30,373 nt of DNA from an uncultured Angelakisella sp. (GCA_910585535.1 CAJUFK010000030.1:1-30373), one strand, 5' to 3'. Shown: positions 15,719 through 25,175, counted from the stretch's first letter. The notes: generated by a model from the sequence alone, not told the origin. Numbers and translations: made by a program.

Positions 15719-18700
15719 ATGCCCAGCAAGTACCAGCAGATCGCCGCCTTAGCGGAGGAAACCAGCGGACAGATCACCTCGGACACGGGCCGATATATGG
15801 CCTTCCTGTCCACCGCCGCCCACAACTTCAAGTACAGCTTTCGGGACCAGTTACTCATTTTCGCACAAAGGCCAACAGCCACCGCCTGCGCTGAAATCGG
15901 CTTTTGGAACAGCCGGGGCCGCTGGGTGAACCGGGGGACAAGAGGTATCGCCCTTTTGGTGGATACCAACACCCCCTACAAGCTGCGGTATGTGTTTGAC
16001 ATGAGCGATACCAACAGCCGCACCGGGCAAACTGTCCCCGTCTGGCAGATGGCCCCACGATATGAAGCGGCGGTGGTGGAAAGTCTGGGGAACAGTTACG
16101 GCCTTTCCGGCGAAGCGGCAGACCTCCCCTCCTGCCTGCTGGAAACGGCCAGTCTTTTGGCTGAGGATAACGCCGCCGATTACCTTTTGCAGCTGGCGGA
16201 AGTGAAAACAGGGAGCCACTTGGAGGACCTGGATCCCCTCAATACCGAAGTCTGGCTGAAGGAAACAATGCAAAGCAGCATCGCCTTTATGCTCCTGACC
16301 CGTTGTGGTTACGACCCCAGGGAATACTTTGGCCCGGAGGATTTTTCCAGAGCCTGCGATTTCAATACCCCGGAAACCCTTTCGGTGTTGGGGGCTGCTG
16401 TCAGCGATGTGGCAGAGATGGCCCTGCGGGAAATCGCCGCCACTGTTTTCAGCCAGAAAAAGCTGGAAAGAGAAAATCGCACAGTTGCAAGGCAAGACGG
16501 TACGGGGTATGATAGGGGCGGAAGAACACCGGAAAGTGAAAATGAAAGGAGCGAGCAATATGGAGCTGACTTACAGGCAGGAGGGAGATTATCTGTTCCC
16601 CAATCTCAGCGTACCGGAGGCCCCGAGGGTCGGGAAATATGGGATGCTGCGGCGGACTTTCCTCCGCAGGAACCGGAACGGCATTTACACCGGGATGCAG
16701 CTGACCGGCAAGCTGAACGCCCACTTGGAGGAGATCGACCGGCAGGCGACCGAGATGATGGGTCAGCTGGTGGCACAGATGGCCAGGGAGCAGGGAGTGA
16801 CCGAGGACCTCAAAGCCCAGGACCAGATGAAATGGGTGGGGCTGATGAACAGCATCCGGGCAGCAGCGGAGGAGATGGTGCTGCGGGAGCTGATTTACAG
16901 CTAACTGCCCTACCCTCTGAAGAAGAACAGCGGCAGGCCATAGCAGAAGCGGAGGTGAAAGAAGCCTCCGCTTTCGCTATCTCCCAGGAAGATATTGATG
17001 CCATTTTACTACGGGGAAGTAATGTTTCCGGCGGAAAATTCCGCATTTTTGAGCAATTTCAGAAGCAGGAGCCTTCGGCGGAAAATATACGGTTTCTCAA
17101 AGATGAGTACGGCGTTGGCGGCGTTTACCCCGCTATCCCCGATCGAAACCTGGATGAATGGCACGACCCCAGCGGGATCAAGATCAGCCGGGGCAGTATT
17201 TCAACCCCGGATACTGCCGTTACTCTTTCCTGGAAAAAGGCGGAAAAGCGTATCCGGGAGCTGATCGCCGCCGACCGCTATTTATCACCAGCTGAAAAAG
17301 AAAAATATCCTGCCTATCTCCGCAGCAAAGCGGCCTTTGAAACCAGATGGAAAGTTGCCAAAGAGTTTCGCTCCATCGTCTACGATTACAATGACTTCCA
17401 GACCCAGCTGGGGAAAAAGGAGAAGTGTCTGGAGTTGTACATTCTCTCTGAGTGCTGGGGAGCCTTTGGCAGTGGTGCGAAAAAAGTATTCGCCCGCAAA
17501 AAGGATGGCGAGTTTATCCTCCCCCTGATGCGGGGGGCGATGGAGTACATCATCGGGGAGGACACCCATCTTACAGAACGCTGCAAAGCGATGTTGGAGG
17601 ATCTGAGCAGCCCCATAGCAAAGCCTTTTGAACCCACTGATGAAGAACGGAACCAACCGCCGAAGGAGTATCGCCTTTCCCTGGGGGATATGGTTCATCT
17701 TGGCACACAGGAGTATGAGGTCATCGCGCTGGGGGAAGAAACGGTGCGGCTTTTCGACCCGGCGTTTCCCCTTCTCAACAAGGAACTGCCCAGGGCGGAC
17801 TTTGACCGGATGCTGGCGGAAAATCCCCTCAATGACCATTTCCTGCAAGCGGTGGAACCTGTCACAGAACAAACACCGCCTGATTATGACCTGGGATATA
17901 ACTATCTGGGCAACGGCCTGACGGTCTGGAATCGTTCGGAAAAAGAAAATGGCGACTATAAGACCATCGCCCATATTGACACTGACCGAACCGTTAAATT
18001 TTATGTGGATGATCTGCCAAAGGATGTTCAAGAGCGGATACAGAAAATCGCTGCCACTACGGAAATGACGCTCTCCGCTACACAGGACAATCCTGTGTTT
18101 TCCACACCTCCATTGGAGCAAGTAAAAAGGCAGGAACCAGCGAAAGAAAATCTCCTTGTGGAACCTATCGTTGAAGAAATGACCCCTACCCCCATAGGGC
18201 GGATCGACTTTCTCAGTCCACGAGGCGGGGTGACGGAGAGCATTGAATACTCCGACCAAGAAGCCTTCCTTGCCGCTGTCAGAAAGGAAAATGACAGCGG
18301 TGCTCCTATGAGCATCATCCTCTATCGGAATAAGGATGGGCAGACGATCCCCCAGGACTTTAAGTATGATCTCGACCCGCCGCCCCAGGGCTTTCGGGTG
18401 ATGGATCGCCAAGAGGCCCTGTTGGAGCAGGCCAAGGAGCTTATCAATGAATATTGTCAAAAAGAATTTGACCAAGATGCTGATTATTCTGACCTGGGCC
18501 ATGTTCCTTTGGCTTTCAGTACCACCAGCAAGGGTGATTATCCGGTCGATGTCAGTGCAGACCTCATTTCCGCTCGTTTGGTCTATCAGGTAAACGGAGA
18601 GCAAGTAGTTGTTCTCCAGTGTCACGATTTGGAGGATATGCAGCAGTACCTTGGCAATCTGGAATTTGATGAAATGATCGCCTATGCCGAGGAACAGTTT

Positions 18701-21700
18701 GAAAAGCAGCAGCAGGAGAAACCGCCGCTTTCGCCGGATGAGCGGTTTTATGTGGTAGACATTGACCAGGGTTATCAAAAAGCCTATGGGATTTGGGATG
18801 ACGAAATGGGGGCTTTGTATGTAGATAAAGATGGCGTGTCCGATGAGTTTTCGAGCCGTTGGCAGGCTGAGGATTATCTGGAGCAGGTAAAAAGGCAGGA
18901 AACAGAGAAAGAAAATCCCCCTGTGGAGCCTGTTGCCGACGAAACAGCCGCCCCCTCCGGTAACGGCCTTGTCGGTAGTGAGTTTATGGCAGAGGGCCGC
19001 CGCTTTGTCGTGGATGGCATAGACACAGTAGCTGGTACTGCATCCCTCCGGGATGTAACTTTTCAGGGCAGCACAGGCTTTCCCATTTTCCGGGTGGAGC
19101 CTATCAGCAGGGTACAGGACTGGTTAAAACCGGCTGAAAAAGAAATCCTTCAGCCAGCCGCCGATACCACCCCCGCCGTAGTAGACCGTACCGCTGAGAT
19201 GCTCCAGCAGGCCCTTCTTGCCAATGAGCTGTCCCAACAAACCGGACAGATGATTTTCGCCTTTGAGGAGGGCCAAACAGAGCCGGTCAACGCACCAGCG
19301 AAGAAAGATGTTCCCCTCCCGCCGCCTATGTCCAGCCCAAAGCCAAGGGCTTCCTCCATTACCATCCGCCCGGAGATCCCCGATAGCCAGCGGCAAAACT
19401 TCCGCATCACCGATGACCGGCTGGGTGAGGGCGGCGCAAAGGCAAAGTTTCAGAACAATCTTGCCGCCATCCAAACCCTCCAGAAAATCGAGGCCGAAGG
19501 GCGACTTGCCTCCCTGGAGGAACAGGAAGTCCTTTCCCGCTATGTCGGTTGGGGCGGCCTGCCGATGGCTTTCGATGACCAAAACGGCGCATGGGCGGAC
19601 GAATACCGTAGACTGAAAGCAATCCTCCCGGCGGATGAATACGAATCCGCCAGAGCCTCCACCCTCAACGCCCACTACACCAGCCCCACTGTTATCCGGG
19701 CCATCTATCAGGGCTTGGAGCGGCTGGGCTTCAAAACCGGCAACATCCTGGAGCCCTCCTGCGGTATCGGCAACTTCCTGGGAATGCTGCCGGAAAGTAT
19801 GTCTGAATCCAAGTTGTACGGAGTGGAGCTGGATTCTGTCACCGGGCGCATCGCCCAGCAGCTTTACCAAAAGTCCTCCATTGCTGTCCAGGGGTTTGAG
19901 AAAACCGACCTCCCGGACAGCTTTTTTGACGCCGCCGTTGGAAATGTTCCCTTCGGCAGTTACAAGGTGGCGGACAAGCGGTATGACAAGCTGGGCTTTT
20001 CCATCCACAACTATTTTTTCGCCAAAACCCTGGACAAGCTGCGCCCCGGTGGGGTAATGGCCTTTGTTACCTCCCGCTATACCATGGATGCAAAAGACCC
20101 GACGGTTCGCCGCTATCTGGCGGAGCGGGCCGTTCTGCTGGGGGCCATCCGCCTTCCCAACAATGCCTTTTTAGCTAACGCCGGAACGGAAGTAGTCACC
20201 GACATTCTGTTTTTCCAGAAGAAGGACACCCCTACCATCGAAGAACCGGACTGGGTGCATTTGGGACAGACTGAAAACGGATTTGCCATCAACAGCTATT
20301 TCATCGACCACCCGGAAATGGTGTTGGGAACCCTCACCGCCGAAAGTACCCAGTATGGTCGGGAAGAATGTACGGTTATTCCCACCGAAGGGGTAACATT
20401 GGCGGAACAGCTTGCCAACGCCATTCAGAACATCAACGGCTCCATCCGGGAGTACGAGATGGAGGACCCCGAGAGGGAGGAAGAAGATCTTTCCCTCCCT
20501 GCGGATCCGGCGGTGCGGAATTTCAGCTTTGCCCTGGTAGATGGAAGTATCTATTACCGAGAAAACAGCCGCATGAATCCGGTGGAGCTGCCGGTTACCG
20601 CTCAGGGGCGGGTCAAAGGGCTCATTGGTATCCGGGACTGTGTCCGCACCCTTATCGAGTACCAGACCGAGGACTTCCCTGACGAGGATATTCGGGCGGA
20701 ACAGCAGAAGCTGAACGCCCTCTATGACAGCTTTGAAAAGAAGTATGGGCGCATCAATTCCAGAGCCAACCGTTCCGTATTTGAAGCAGACAGCTCCTAT
20801 TTTCTGCTGTCCTCTTTGGAAGTGCTGGACAATGAGGGGAATTTCAAGCGAAAAGCGGATATGTTCACCAAGCGCACCATCCGGCAGCGTGCAGTTGTTA
20901 CCAGCGTAGACACCCCCTCTGAGGCTCTGGCCCTCTCCCTTTCGGAAAAGGGCCGGGTGGATATTCCCTATATGCAGCGGCTTACCGGCAAGAGCAAGGA
21001 CGAGATTACGACCGCCCTCACCGGTGTGATTTTCCTTGACCCGCTGAAAAAAGAATGGCAGACAGCGGACGAGTACCTTTCCGGGAATGTCCGGGAAAAG
21101 CTGGCGGCGGCGAAGTCAGCGGTGGAATCCGATCCGAACTATGCCCAAAATGTTCAGGCCCTTGAAGCCGTTCAACCGACGAACCTCACCGCCAGTGAGA
21201 TCTCCGTCCGCCTGGGCGCTACCTGGCTCCCGCCGGAGGTCATTCGGGACTTTATGTTCCAGCTGTTTGATACACGCCCATACCAACAGTGGAACATCAA
21301 GGTTCACTATTCAAAATACACTGGCGGCTGGAACATCGAGGGGAAATCTCAGGACAAGGGCATTAAGGCCACCAAAACCTATGGAACCGAGCGGGTCAGC
21401 GGCTACAAGATATTGGAGGACACCCTGAACCTTCGGGATGTGCGGATATTCGATTATTTTGAGCAGGACGGAAAGCGTGTCGCTGTTCTCAATAAGAGGG
21501 AAACCGCCATCGCTCAGGGAAAGCAGGAGCTGATTAAGCAGGCGTTCCGGGATTGGATTTGGAAAGACCCTCAGCGGCGGGAACAGCTTTGCAAGCTCTA
21601 CAACGACCGTTTCAATTCCGTCCGTCCCAGAGAGTATGACGGCGGCCACCTCACTTTCCCCGGCATGACCCCGGAGATACAATTACGCCCCCACCAGGTC

Positions 21701-22567
21701 AATGCCATCGCCCATATCTTGTATGGCGGGAATACCTTGTTGGCACATGTAGTAGGTGCAGGCAAGACCTTCGAGATGGTAGCGGCAGCACAGGAAAGCA
21801 AGCGATTGGGACTTTGCCAAAAGTCGATGTTCGTGGTTCCCAACCATTTGATTGAACAGTGGGCAGCGGAATATCTCCAGCTTTATCCCTCCGCCAATAT
21901 TTTGGTTGCCACCAAGAAGGACTTTGAAACCAAAAATCGAAAAAGGTTTTGCAGTCGAATTGCCACAGGTGATTATGATGCCGTTATCATCGGTCACAGC
22001 CAGTTTGAAAAAATCCCCATGAGCATCCAGCGGCAGATTTACTATCTGGAGCGGGAAAAAGAGGAGATATTGGCGGGAATCTCGGAGCTGAAAGCCAACC
22101 GGGGCGACCGTTTTTCGGTGAAGCAGATGGAGCGGTCGAAAAAGGCCATCCAAGCAAAGCTGGACAAGCTCAATGACCAGAGCCGCAAGGACGATGTGGT
22201 CACCTTTGAGGAGTTGGGCATTGACCGGCTTTTTGTAGATGAAGCCCACTATTACAAGAATCTCGCCGCCTTCACGAAAATGCGGAATGTGGGCGGTATC
22301 AGCCAGACCGAGGCCCAAAAGTCCAGCGACCTGTATATGAAGTGCCGCTATCTGGACGAGTTGACCGAGAGCCGGGGGGTGATTTTTGCCACCGGAACCC
22401 CCATTTCCAATACCATGGTAGAGATGTACACCATGCAGAAATATCTGCAATACAGTCTATTAGAGGAAAAGGGGCTGCTCCATTTTGACGCTTGGGCCTC
22501 CACCTTTGGGGAAACGGTCACCGCCATCGAGTTGGCCCCGGAGGGATATACTTTTTCCAGACGGTAA
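15719..22567 (+). CDS. Giant ArdC-like/DNA methylase/SNF2 helicase protein, 5' part, interrupted by the nested element
   Basis: 2282 residues are read, 2276 native plus six from the inserted element. Parts in order: an N-terminal ArdC-like region (about 1-270) with FRDQLLIFAQRP and FWNSRGRWVNRG; a Gly/Asp/Arg linker (281-395) that overlaps tnpV in another frame; several small polyvalent domains (about 410-1200); a SAM-methylase fold (about 1220-1510) with LEPSCGIGNFLG and GNVPFG; and SNF2 helicase motifs, Walker A HVVGAGKT (about 2010), VDEAH (about 2173) and ATGTPISNT (about 2224). Motifs IV-VI are in the second fragment at 29697. It starts at ATG 15719 after AGGAGGG. Homologues are standard in Firmicutes ICEs, probably for protecting or processing incoming DNA. 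As it stands, the helicase lacks its second lobe. Confidence 0.88.
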   Translation: MPSKYQQIAALAEETSGQITSDTGRYMAFLSTAAHNFKYSFRDQLLIFAQRPTATACAEIGFWNSRGRWVNRGTRGIALLVDTNTPYKLRYVFDMSDTNSRTGQTVPVWQMAPRYEAAVVESLGNSYGLSGEAADLPSCLLETASLLAEDNAADYLLQLAEVKTGSHLEDLDPLNTEVWLKETMQSSIAFMLLTRCGYDPREYFGPEDFSRACDFNTPETLSVLGAAVSDVAEMALREIAATVFSQKKLERENRTVARQDGTGYDRGGRTPESENERSEQYGADLQAGGRLSVPQSQRTGGPEGREIWDAAADFPPQEPERHLHRDAADRQAERPLGGDRPAGDRDDGSAGGTDGQGAGSDRGPQSPGPDEMGGADEQHPGSSGGDGAAGADLQLTALPSEEEQRQAIAEAEVKEASAFAISQEDIDAILLRGSNVSGGKFRIFEQFQKQEPSAENIRFLKDEYGVGGVYPAIPDRNLDEWHDPSGIKISRGSISTPDTAVTLSWKKAEKRIRELIAADRYLSPAEKEKYPAYLRSKAAFETRWKVAKEFRSIVYDYNDFQTQLGKKEKCLELYILSECWGAFGSGAKKVFARKKDGEFILPLMRGAMEYIIGEDTHLTERCKAMLEDLSSPIAKPFEPTDEERNQPPKEYRLSLGDMVHLGTQEYEVIALGEETVRLFDPAFPLLNKELPRADFDRMLAENPLNDHFLQAVEPVTEQTPPDYDLGYNYLGNGLTVWNRSEKENGDYKTIAHIDTDRTVKFYVDDLPKDVQERIQKIAATTEMTLSATQDNPVFSTPPLEQVKRQEPAKENLLVEPIVEEMTPTPIGRIDFLSPRGGVTESIEYSDQEAFLAAVRKENDSGAPMSIILYRNKDGQTIPQDFKYDLDPPPQGFRVMDRQEALLEQAKELINEYCQKEFDQDADYSDLGHVPLAFSTTSKGDYPVDVSADLISARLVYQVNGEQVVVLQCHDLEDMQQYLGNLEFDEMIAYAEEQFEKQQQEKPPLSPDERFYVVDIDQGYQKAYGIWDDEMGALYVDKDGVSDEFSSRWQAEDYLEQVKRQETEKENPPVEPVADETAAPSGNGLVGSEFMAEGRRFVVDGIDTVAGTASLRDVTFQGSTGFPIFRVEPISRVQDWLKPAEKEILQPAADTTPAVVDRTAEMLQQALLANELSQQTGQMIFAFEEGQTEPVNAPAKKDVPLPPPMSSPKPRASSITIRPEIPDSQRQNFRITDDRLGEGGAKAKFQNNLAAIQTLQKIEAEGRLASLEEQEVLSRYVGWGGLPMAFDDQNGAWADEYRRLKAILPADEYESARASTLNAHYTSPTVIRAIYQGLERLGFKTGNILEPSCGIGNFLGMLPESMSESKLYGVELDSVTGRIAQQLYQKSSIAVQGFEKTDLPDSFFDAAVGNVPFGSYKVADKRYDKLGFSIHNYFFAKTLDKLRPGGVMAFVTSRYTMDAKDPTVRRYLAERAVLLGAIRLPNNAFLANAGTEVVTDILFFQKKDTPTIEEPDWVHLGQTENGFAINSYFIDHPEMVLGTLTAESTQYGREECTVIPTEGVTLAEQLANAIQNINGSIREYEMEDPEREEEDLSLPADPAVRNFSFALVDGSIYYRENSRMNPVELPVTAQGRVKGLIGIRDCVRTLIEYQTEDFPDEDIRAEQQKLNALYDSFEKKYGRINSRANRSVFEADSSYFLLSSLEVLDNEGNFKRKADMFTKRTIRQRAVVTSVDTPSEALALSLSEKGRVDIPYMQRLTGKSKDEITTALTGVIFLDPLKKEWQTADEYLSGNVREKLAAAKSAVESDPNYAQNVQALEAVQPTNLTASEISVRLGATWLPPEVIRDFMFQLFDTRPYQQWNIKVHYSKYTGGWNIEGKSQDKGIKATKTYGTERVSGYKILEDTLNLRDVRIFDYFEQDGKRVAVLNKRETAIAQGKQELIKQAFRDWIWKDPQRREQLCKLYNDRFNSVRPREYDGGHLTFPGMTPEIQLRPHQVNAIAHILYGGNTLLAHVVGAGKTFEMVAAAQESKRLGLCQKSMFVVPNHLIEQWAAEYLQLYPSANILVATKKDFETKNRKRFCSRIATGDYDAVIIGHSQFEKIPMSIQRQIYYLEREKEEILAGISELKANRGDRFSVKQMERSKKAIQAKLDKLNDQSRKDDVVTFEELGIDRLFVDEAHYYKNLAAFTKMRNVGGISQTEAQKSSDLYMKCRYLDELTESRGVIFATGTPISNTMVEMYTMQKYLQYSLLEEKGLLHFDAWASTFGETVTAIELAPEGYTFSRR
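16485..16513 (+). promoter_or_regulatory. Internal promoter for tnpV inside the helicase gene
   Basis: TTGCAA (16485-16490), exactly 17 bases, TATGAT (16508-16513). It lies about 47 bases before the tnpV ATG. The -10 region shares GGTATGATAGGGGC with 5891-5904. Confidence 0.65.
16560..16904 (+). CDS. tnpV: TnpV family transposon-encoded protein, overprinted on the helicase gene
   Basis: 114 residues in the +1 frame relative to the helicase, wholly inside that gene. It has its own ribosome site GAAAGGAG (16544-16551), ATG at 16560 and an internal promoter at 16485-16513. The product has GDYLFPNL, VGKYG, LTGKLNAHLEEIDRQA, REQGVTEDLKA and KWVGLMNSIRAAAEEMVLRELIYS. It is clearly homologous to the second TnpV at 24676-25047. 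TnpV proteins accompany Tn4451-type elements; their function is not established. The overlapping stretch of the helicase is Gly/Asp/Arg/Pro-rich and without order, as expected if the tnpV frame is the constrained one. Two good start signals and strong homology make this a real gene. Confidence 0.88.
   Translation: MELTYRQEGDYLFPNLSVPEAPRVGKYGMLRRTFLRRNRNGIYTGMQLTGKLNAHLEEIDRQATEMMGQLVAQMAREQGVTEDLKAQDQMKWVGLMNSIRAAAEEMVLRELIYS
22536..22546 (+). repeat. Left attachment repeat (attL core) of the nested element
   Basis: CCCCGGAGGGA, identical to 29697-29707. The base after it begins TATACT, which becomes a -10 box in the circular form. Confidence 0.85.
22547..22552 (+). promoter_or_regulatory. 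Element-borne -10 box (half promoter)
   Basis: TATACT directly after the left repeat. In the integrated state no -35 box is at the right distance (CCATCG at 22524-22529). In the circle it would be 17 bases from TTGACA of the right end. The recombinase ATG is about 67 bases downstream. Confidence 0.75.
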
Positions 22568-22618
22568 AACTAACTTCTCTAAACTGAAAATCTACATACA
22601 GAAACGGAGGTGTAAAAA

Positions 22619-24793
22619 ATGTCAAAAAAGGCAGGAAAAGCGAGGATTACAGCCCTTTACGAGCGCCTTTCAAGAGATGATGACCTGGTTGGGGAGTCAA
22701 ATTCAATCACCAATCAAAAGAAATATCTGGAGGATTACGCCCGCAAAAATGGCTTCACAGCCATTCGCCATTTTACGGATGACGGTTATTCTGGAGTTAA
22801 TTTCAACCGTCCTGGCTTCATGGAAATGATAGCCGAAGCGGAGGCCGGGAACATCGGCACGATTATCGTAAAAGACATGAGCAGGTTTGGAAGAAATTAC
22901 CTGCAAGTAGGATTTTATACGGAAATCCTGCTCCCTCAGAAAGATGTGCGCTTTATTGCCATAAACAACGGCATTGACAGTAATAGCACCTCTGAGAACG
23001 ATTTTGCCCCGTTTTTGAATATAATGAACGAATATTATGCCAAAGACACGAGCAATAAGATTCGGGCGGTATTCGATTCACGCATGAAAGACGGGAAGCG
23101 TTGTTCGGGCAGTATCCCCTATGGCTATAACCGGGTGGAGGGCGATAAGCAGACGCTTGTTGTTGACCCCGAAGCCGCCGAGGTGGTGCGGCATATCTTC
23201 CAGCTTGCCAACGAGGGCAAAAGCTCACGGGCAATCGCCGCCATACTGACCGAGGAGCAGGTCTTAATCCCTGCCGCCCACGCAAAGGAAAAACATCCAG
23301 AGCAGTACCATGGGCAGAAATTTTCGGATAAATACCTTTGGTCGCTCTCGGCGGTTCAGAAGATTTTGAACAGGCAGGAATACCTTGGACACACCGTCCT
23401 GCACAGGTCTGTTGTCACGAACTTCAAGCTGCACAAGCGCAGGGAAACCGAGGAAGCGGAACAATATGTGTTTCCCAATACGCATGAAGCCATCATTTCG
23501 CAAGAACTGTGGGACAGCGTTCACCGCAGAATAAAGCGGGTAGAGCGGGCCTCCCCCTGGGGCAGTCAATATAACCGTCTGAGCGGCTACCTCTATTGCG
23601 CCGACTGCGGCAGGCGTATGACCTTGCAGACCCATCACAGTAAGAAAGACGGCTCCATCCAGCACTCTTTCCGCTGCGGCGGGTACGCCAGCCAGATCAA
23701 CACCTGTACGGCCCACTCCATCAGCGCCAACAATGTGGAAGCCCTGCTCCTGTCTGCGGTCAAACGGCTTTCCCGGTTTGTCCTGCAAGACGAGGAAGCG
23801 TTTGCGGCGGAACTTCAATCCCTGTGGGCCGACAAGCAGGAAGCGAAGCCCCAGCAAAGCAAGCAGGAATTGAAGCGATTGCAGACCCGATATGACGAGC
23901 TTTCCAGACTTGTGCGGGGGTTGTATGAAAATCTCATGTCCGGCCTGCTCCCCGAAAGGCAGTACAAGCAGCTTTCGGCGCAGTATGACAGCGAACAGGC
24001 AGACCTTGAAGCCAGGATGGACAAGCTGAAAGCCGCCGTTGCGGAAGAAAAGACAAAGCCCCTTGATATTGAGCATTTCATTTCCCTGATACGGAAATAT
24101 AAAGACCCCGCCGAAGTGACCGATATGATGTTCTCCGAACTCGTTGACAAGATCGTTGTCTATGAAACGGCGGGGACGGGAAAGGCCCGGACGCAAAAGG
24201 TCGATATTTACTTCAACTATGTCGGGAAAGTCGATATTGCCTACACCGAACAGGAGTTAGAGGAAATCAGGGCGCAGGAGGAACAGGCTGAAAAGGAACG
24301 GTTAGCCCGCCAGCGGGCCAGGGAAAAGGCATATCGGGAGAAGCGCAAGGCGGCGAAGATTGCGGCGAACGGCGGCGTGTCTGTCCCCCCGAAGGTCTGC
24401 CCCCATTGCGGCAGGGAGTTTACCCCGGCAAGCAACCGGCAGATATTCTGCTCTGACGAGTGCTGTTATCAGGCAAGGCAGGATAAGAAAAAGGCAGAAC
24501 GGGAAGCGGAGCGTGGAGAGCATTATTACCGCCAGCGCAAATGTGCTGTGTGCGGCAAGCTGTTCTGGCCTACGCACAGCCAGCAGACACTTTGCTCCGA
24601 TAAGTGCCGCAAAGAGAAGCACAATCAAGTTACCTTGAAAGCCTATCACGACAAAAAAGCAAAGGAGAACGCACAATGGAACACTTCATCAAAGACGAAA
24701 GAACAGGTATCAGCTACGAGCTTATCGGAGACTATTATTTCCCCTGCCTTGCTCCCCCAGCCAGCCCGAACATCGGCAAGTACGGCAGAATGA
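22619..24793 (+). CDS. tnpX: TnpX/TndX-like large serine recombinase of the nested element
   Basis: 724 residues. The resolvase domain (about 8-165) has ALYERLSRDDD (nucleophile Ser18), SNSITNQKKYLEDYA, DGYSGVNFNRPGF and DMSRFGRNYLQVG. The Recombinase domain (about 185-290) and zinc ribbon (CADCGRRM..., about 325-365) follow, then a coiled coil (about 400-480), a DUF4368-like segment (HFISLIRKY, ELVDKIVVYE) and two C-terminal CxxC/CxxxC knuckles (CPHCGREF...CSDEC and CAVCGKLF...CSDKC, about 595-665). The length agrees with TnpX-type enzymes. It excises and inserts the element at the repeat found here. It starts at ATG 22619 after GGAGGTG. The last 118 bases overlap tnpV in another frame. Expression is probably set by the circle promoter. 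Confidence 0.93.
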   Translation: MSKKAGKARITALYERLSRDDDLVGESNSITNQKKYLEDYARKNGFTAIRHFTDDGYSGVNFNRPGFMEMIAEAEAGNIGTIIVKDMSRFGRNYLQVGFYTEILLPQKDVRFIAINNGIDSNSTSENDFAPFLNIMNEYYAKDTSNKIRAVFDSRMKDGKRCSGSIPYGYNRVEGDKQTLVVDPEAAEVVRHIFQLANEGKSSRAIAAILTEEQVLIPAAHAKEKHPEQYHGQKFSDKYLWSLSAVQKILNRQEYLGHTVLHRSVVTNFKLHKRRETEEAEQYVFPNTHEAIISQELWDSVHRRIKRVERASPWGSQYNRLSGYLYCADCGRRMTLQTHHSKKDGSIQHSFRCGGYASQINTCTAHSISANNVEALLLSAVKRLSRFVLQDEEAFAAELQSLWADKQEAKPQQSKQELKRLQTRYDELSRLVRGLYENLMSGLLPERQYKQLSAQYDSEQADLEARMDKLKAAVAEEKTKPLDIEHFISLIRKYKDPAEVTDMMFSELVDKIVVYETAGTGKARTQKVDIYFNYVGKVDIAYTEQELEEIRAQEEQAEKERLARQRAREKAYREKRKAAKIAANGGVSVPPKVCPHCGREFTPASNRQIFCSDECCYQARQDKKKAEREAERGEHYYRQRKCAVCGKLFWPTHSQQTLCSDKCRKEKHNQVTLKAYHDKKAKENAQWNTSSKTKEQVSATSLSETIISPALLPQPARTSASTAE

Positions 24794-25047
24794 GGTGGAG
24801 GTATCTGAAAGAGCACAGACGGGCAATTTATTCTCAGCTTGTATTGTCCGATAAGCTGGCAGGGCACCTTGAAGAAATCGACCAGTCCGCAAACGAGATG
24901 ATGGAACGGCTCATAAAGGACATGGCAGAGCGTCAGGGCGTGACGGAGCGGCTGAAAGCCGAAAATCAACTGCGCTGGGTGGGAATGATGAATAATATCC
25001 GCTCTGCCGCCGAGGAAATGGTCTTGAACGATTTGATTTACGCATAA
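24676..25047 (+). CDS. tnpV: TnpV family protein of the nested element
   Basis: 123 residues, starting at ATG 24676 behind AAAGGAG. The longer open frame from 24604 lacks a ribosome site. Its first 118 bases lie in the recombinase gene in another frame, so the two genes are coupled. Conserved blocks: GDYYFPCL, IGKYGRMRWRYL, KLAGHLEEIDQSANEMM, RQGVTERLKAE and RWVGMMNNIRSAAEEMVLNDLIYA. Several are nearly the same as in the overprinted tnpV at 16560. The role is unknown. It may be a directionality or accessory factor for the recombinase, given the coupling; this is inference. A terminator follows. Confidence 0.88.
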   Translation: MEHFIKDERTGISYELIGDYYFPCLAPPASPNIGKYGRMRWRYLKEHRRAIYSQLVLSDKLAGHLEEIDQSANEMMERLIKDMAERQGVTERLKAENQLRWVGMMNNIRSAAEEMVLNDLIYA

Positions 25048-25050
25048 GGC

Positions 25051-25089
25051 AAAAGGAAGCTGTCATTGAGAGGTGGCAGCTTCCTTTTT
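25051..25089 (+). terminator. Terminator after tnpV
   Basis: AAAAGGAAGCTGTCA pairs with TGGCAGCTTCCTTTT (one G-U) around an 8-base loop, followed by T residues. It ends the recombinase-tnpV transcript. It also lies 86 bases beyond the stop of the opposing cargo gene. Confidence 0.85.
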
Positions 25090-25175
25090 CGGGAAGTAAT
25101 CAAGAAGTCATTAAGTCCCTTGTGTAGTGGAAGGAATTAAAATCAATAACACCTCGACAAATGGGAAGTTTTCTC

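Noticed and set aside
16305..16559. N-terminal 85 codons of the open frame that contains tnpV
   Set aside because: They precede the ribosome site and promoter of tnpV and show no TnpV homology. The real start is 16560.
24604..24675. Upstream start for the second tnpV
   Set aside because: No ribosome site is at 24604. AAAGGAG stands directly before the ATG at 24676, where TnpV homology begins.
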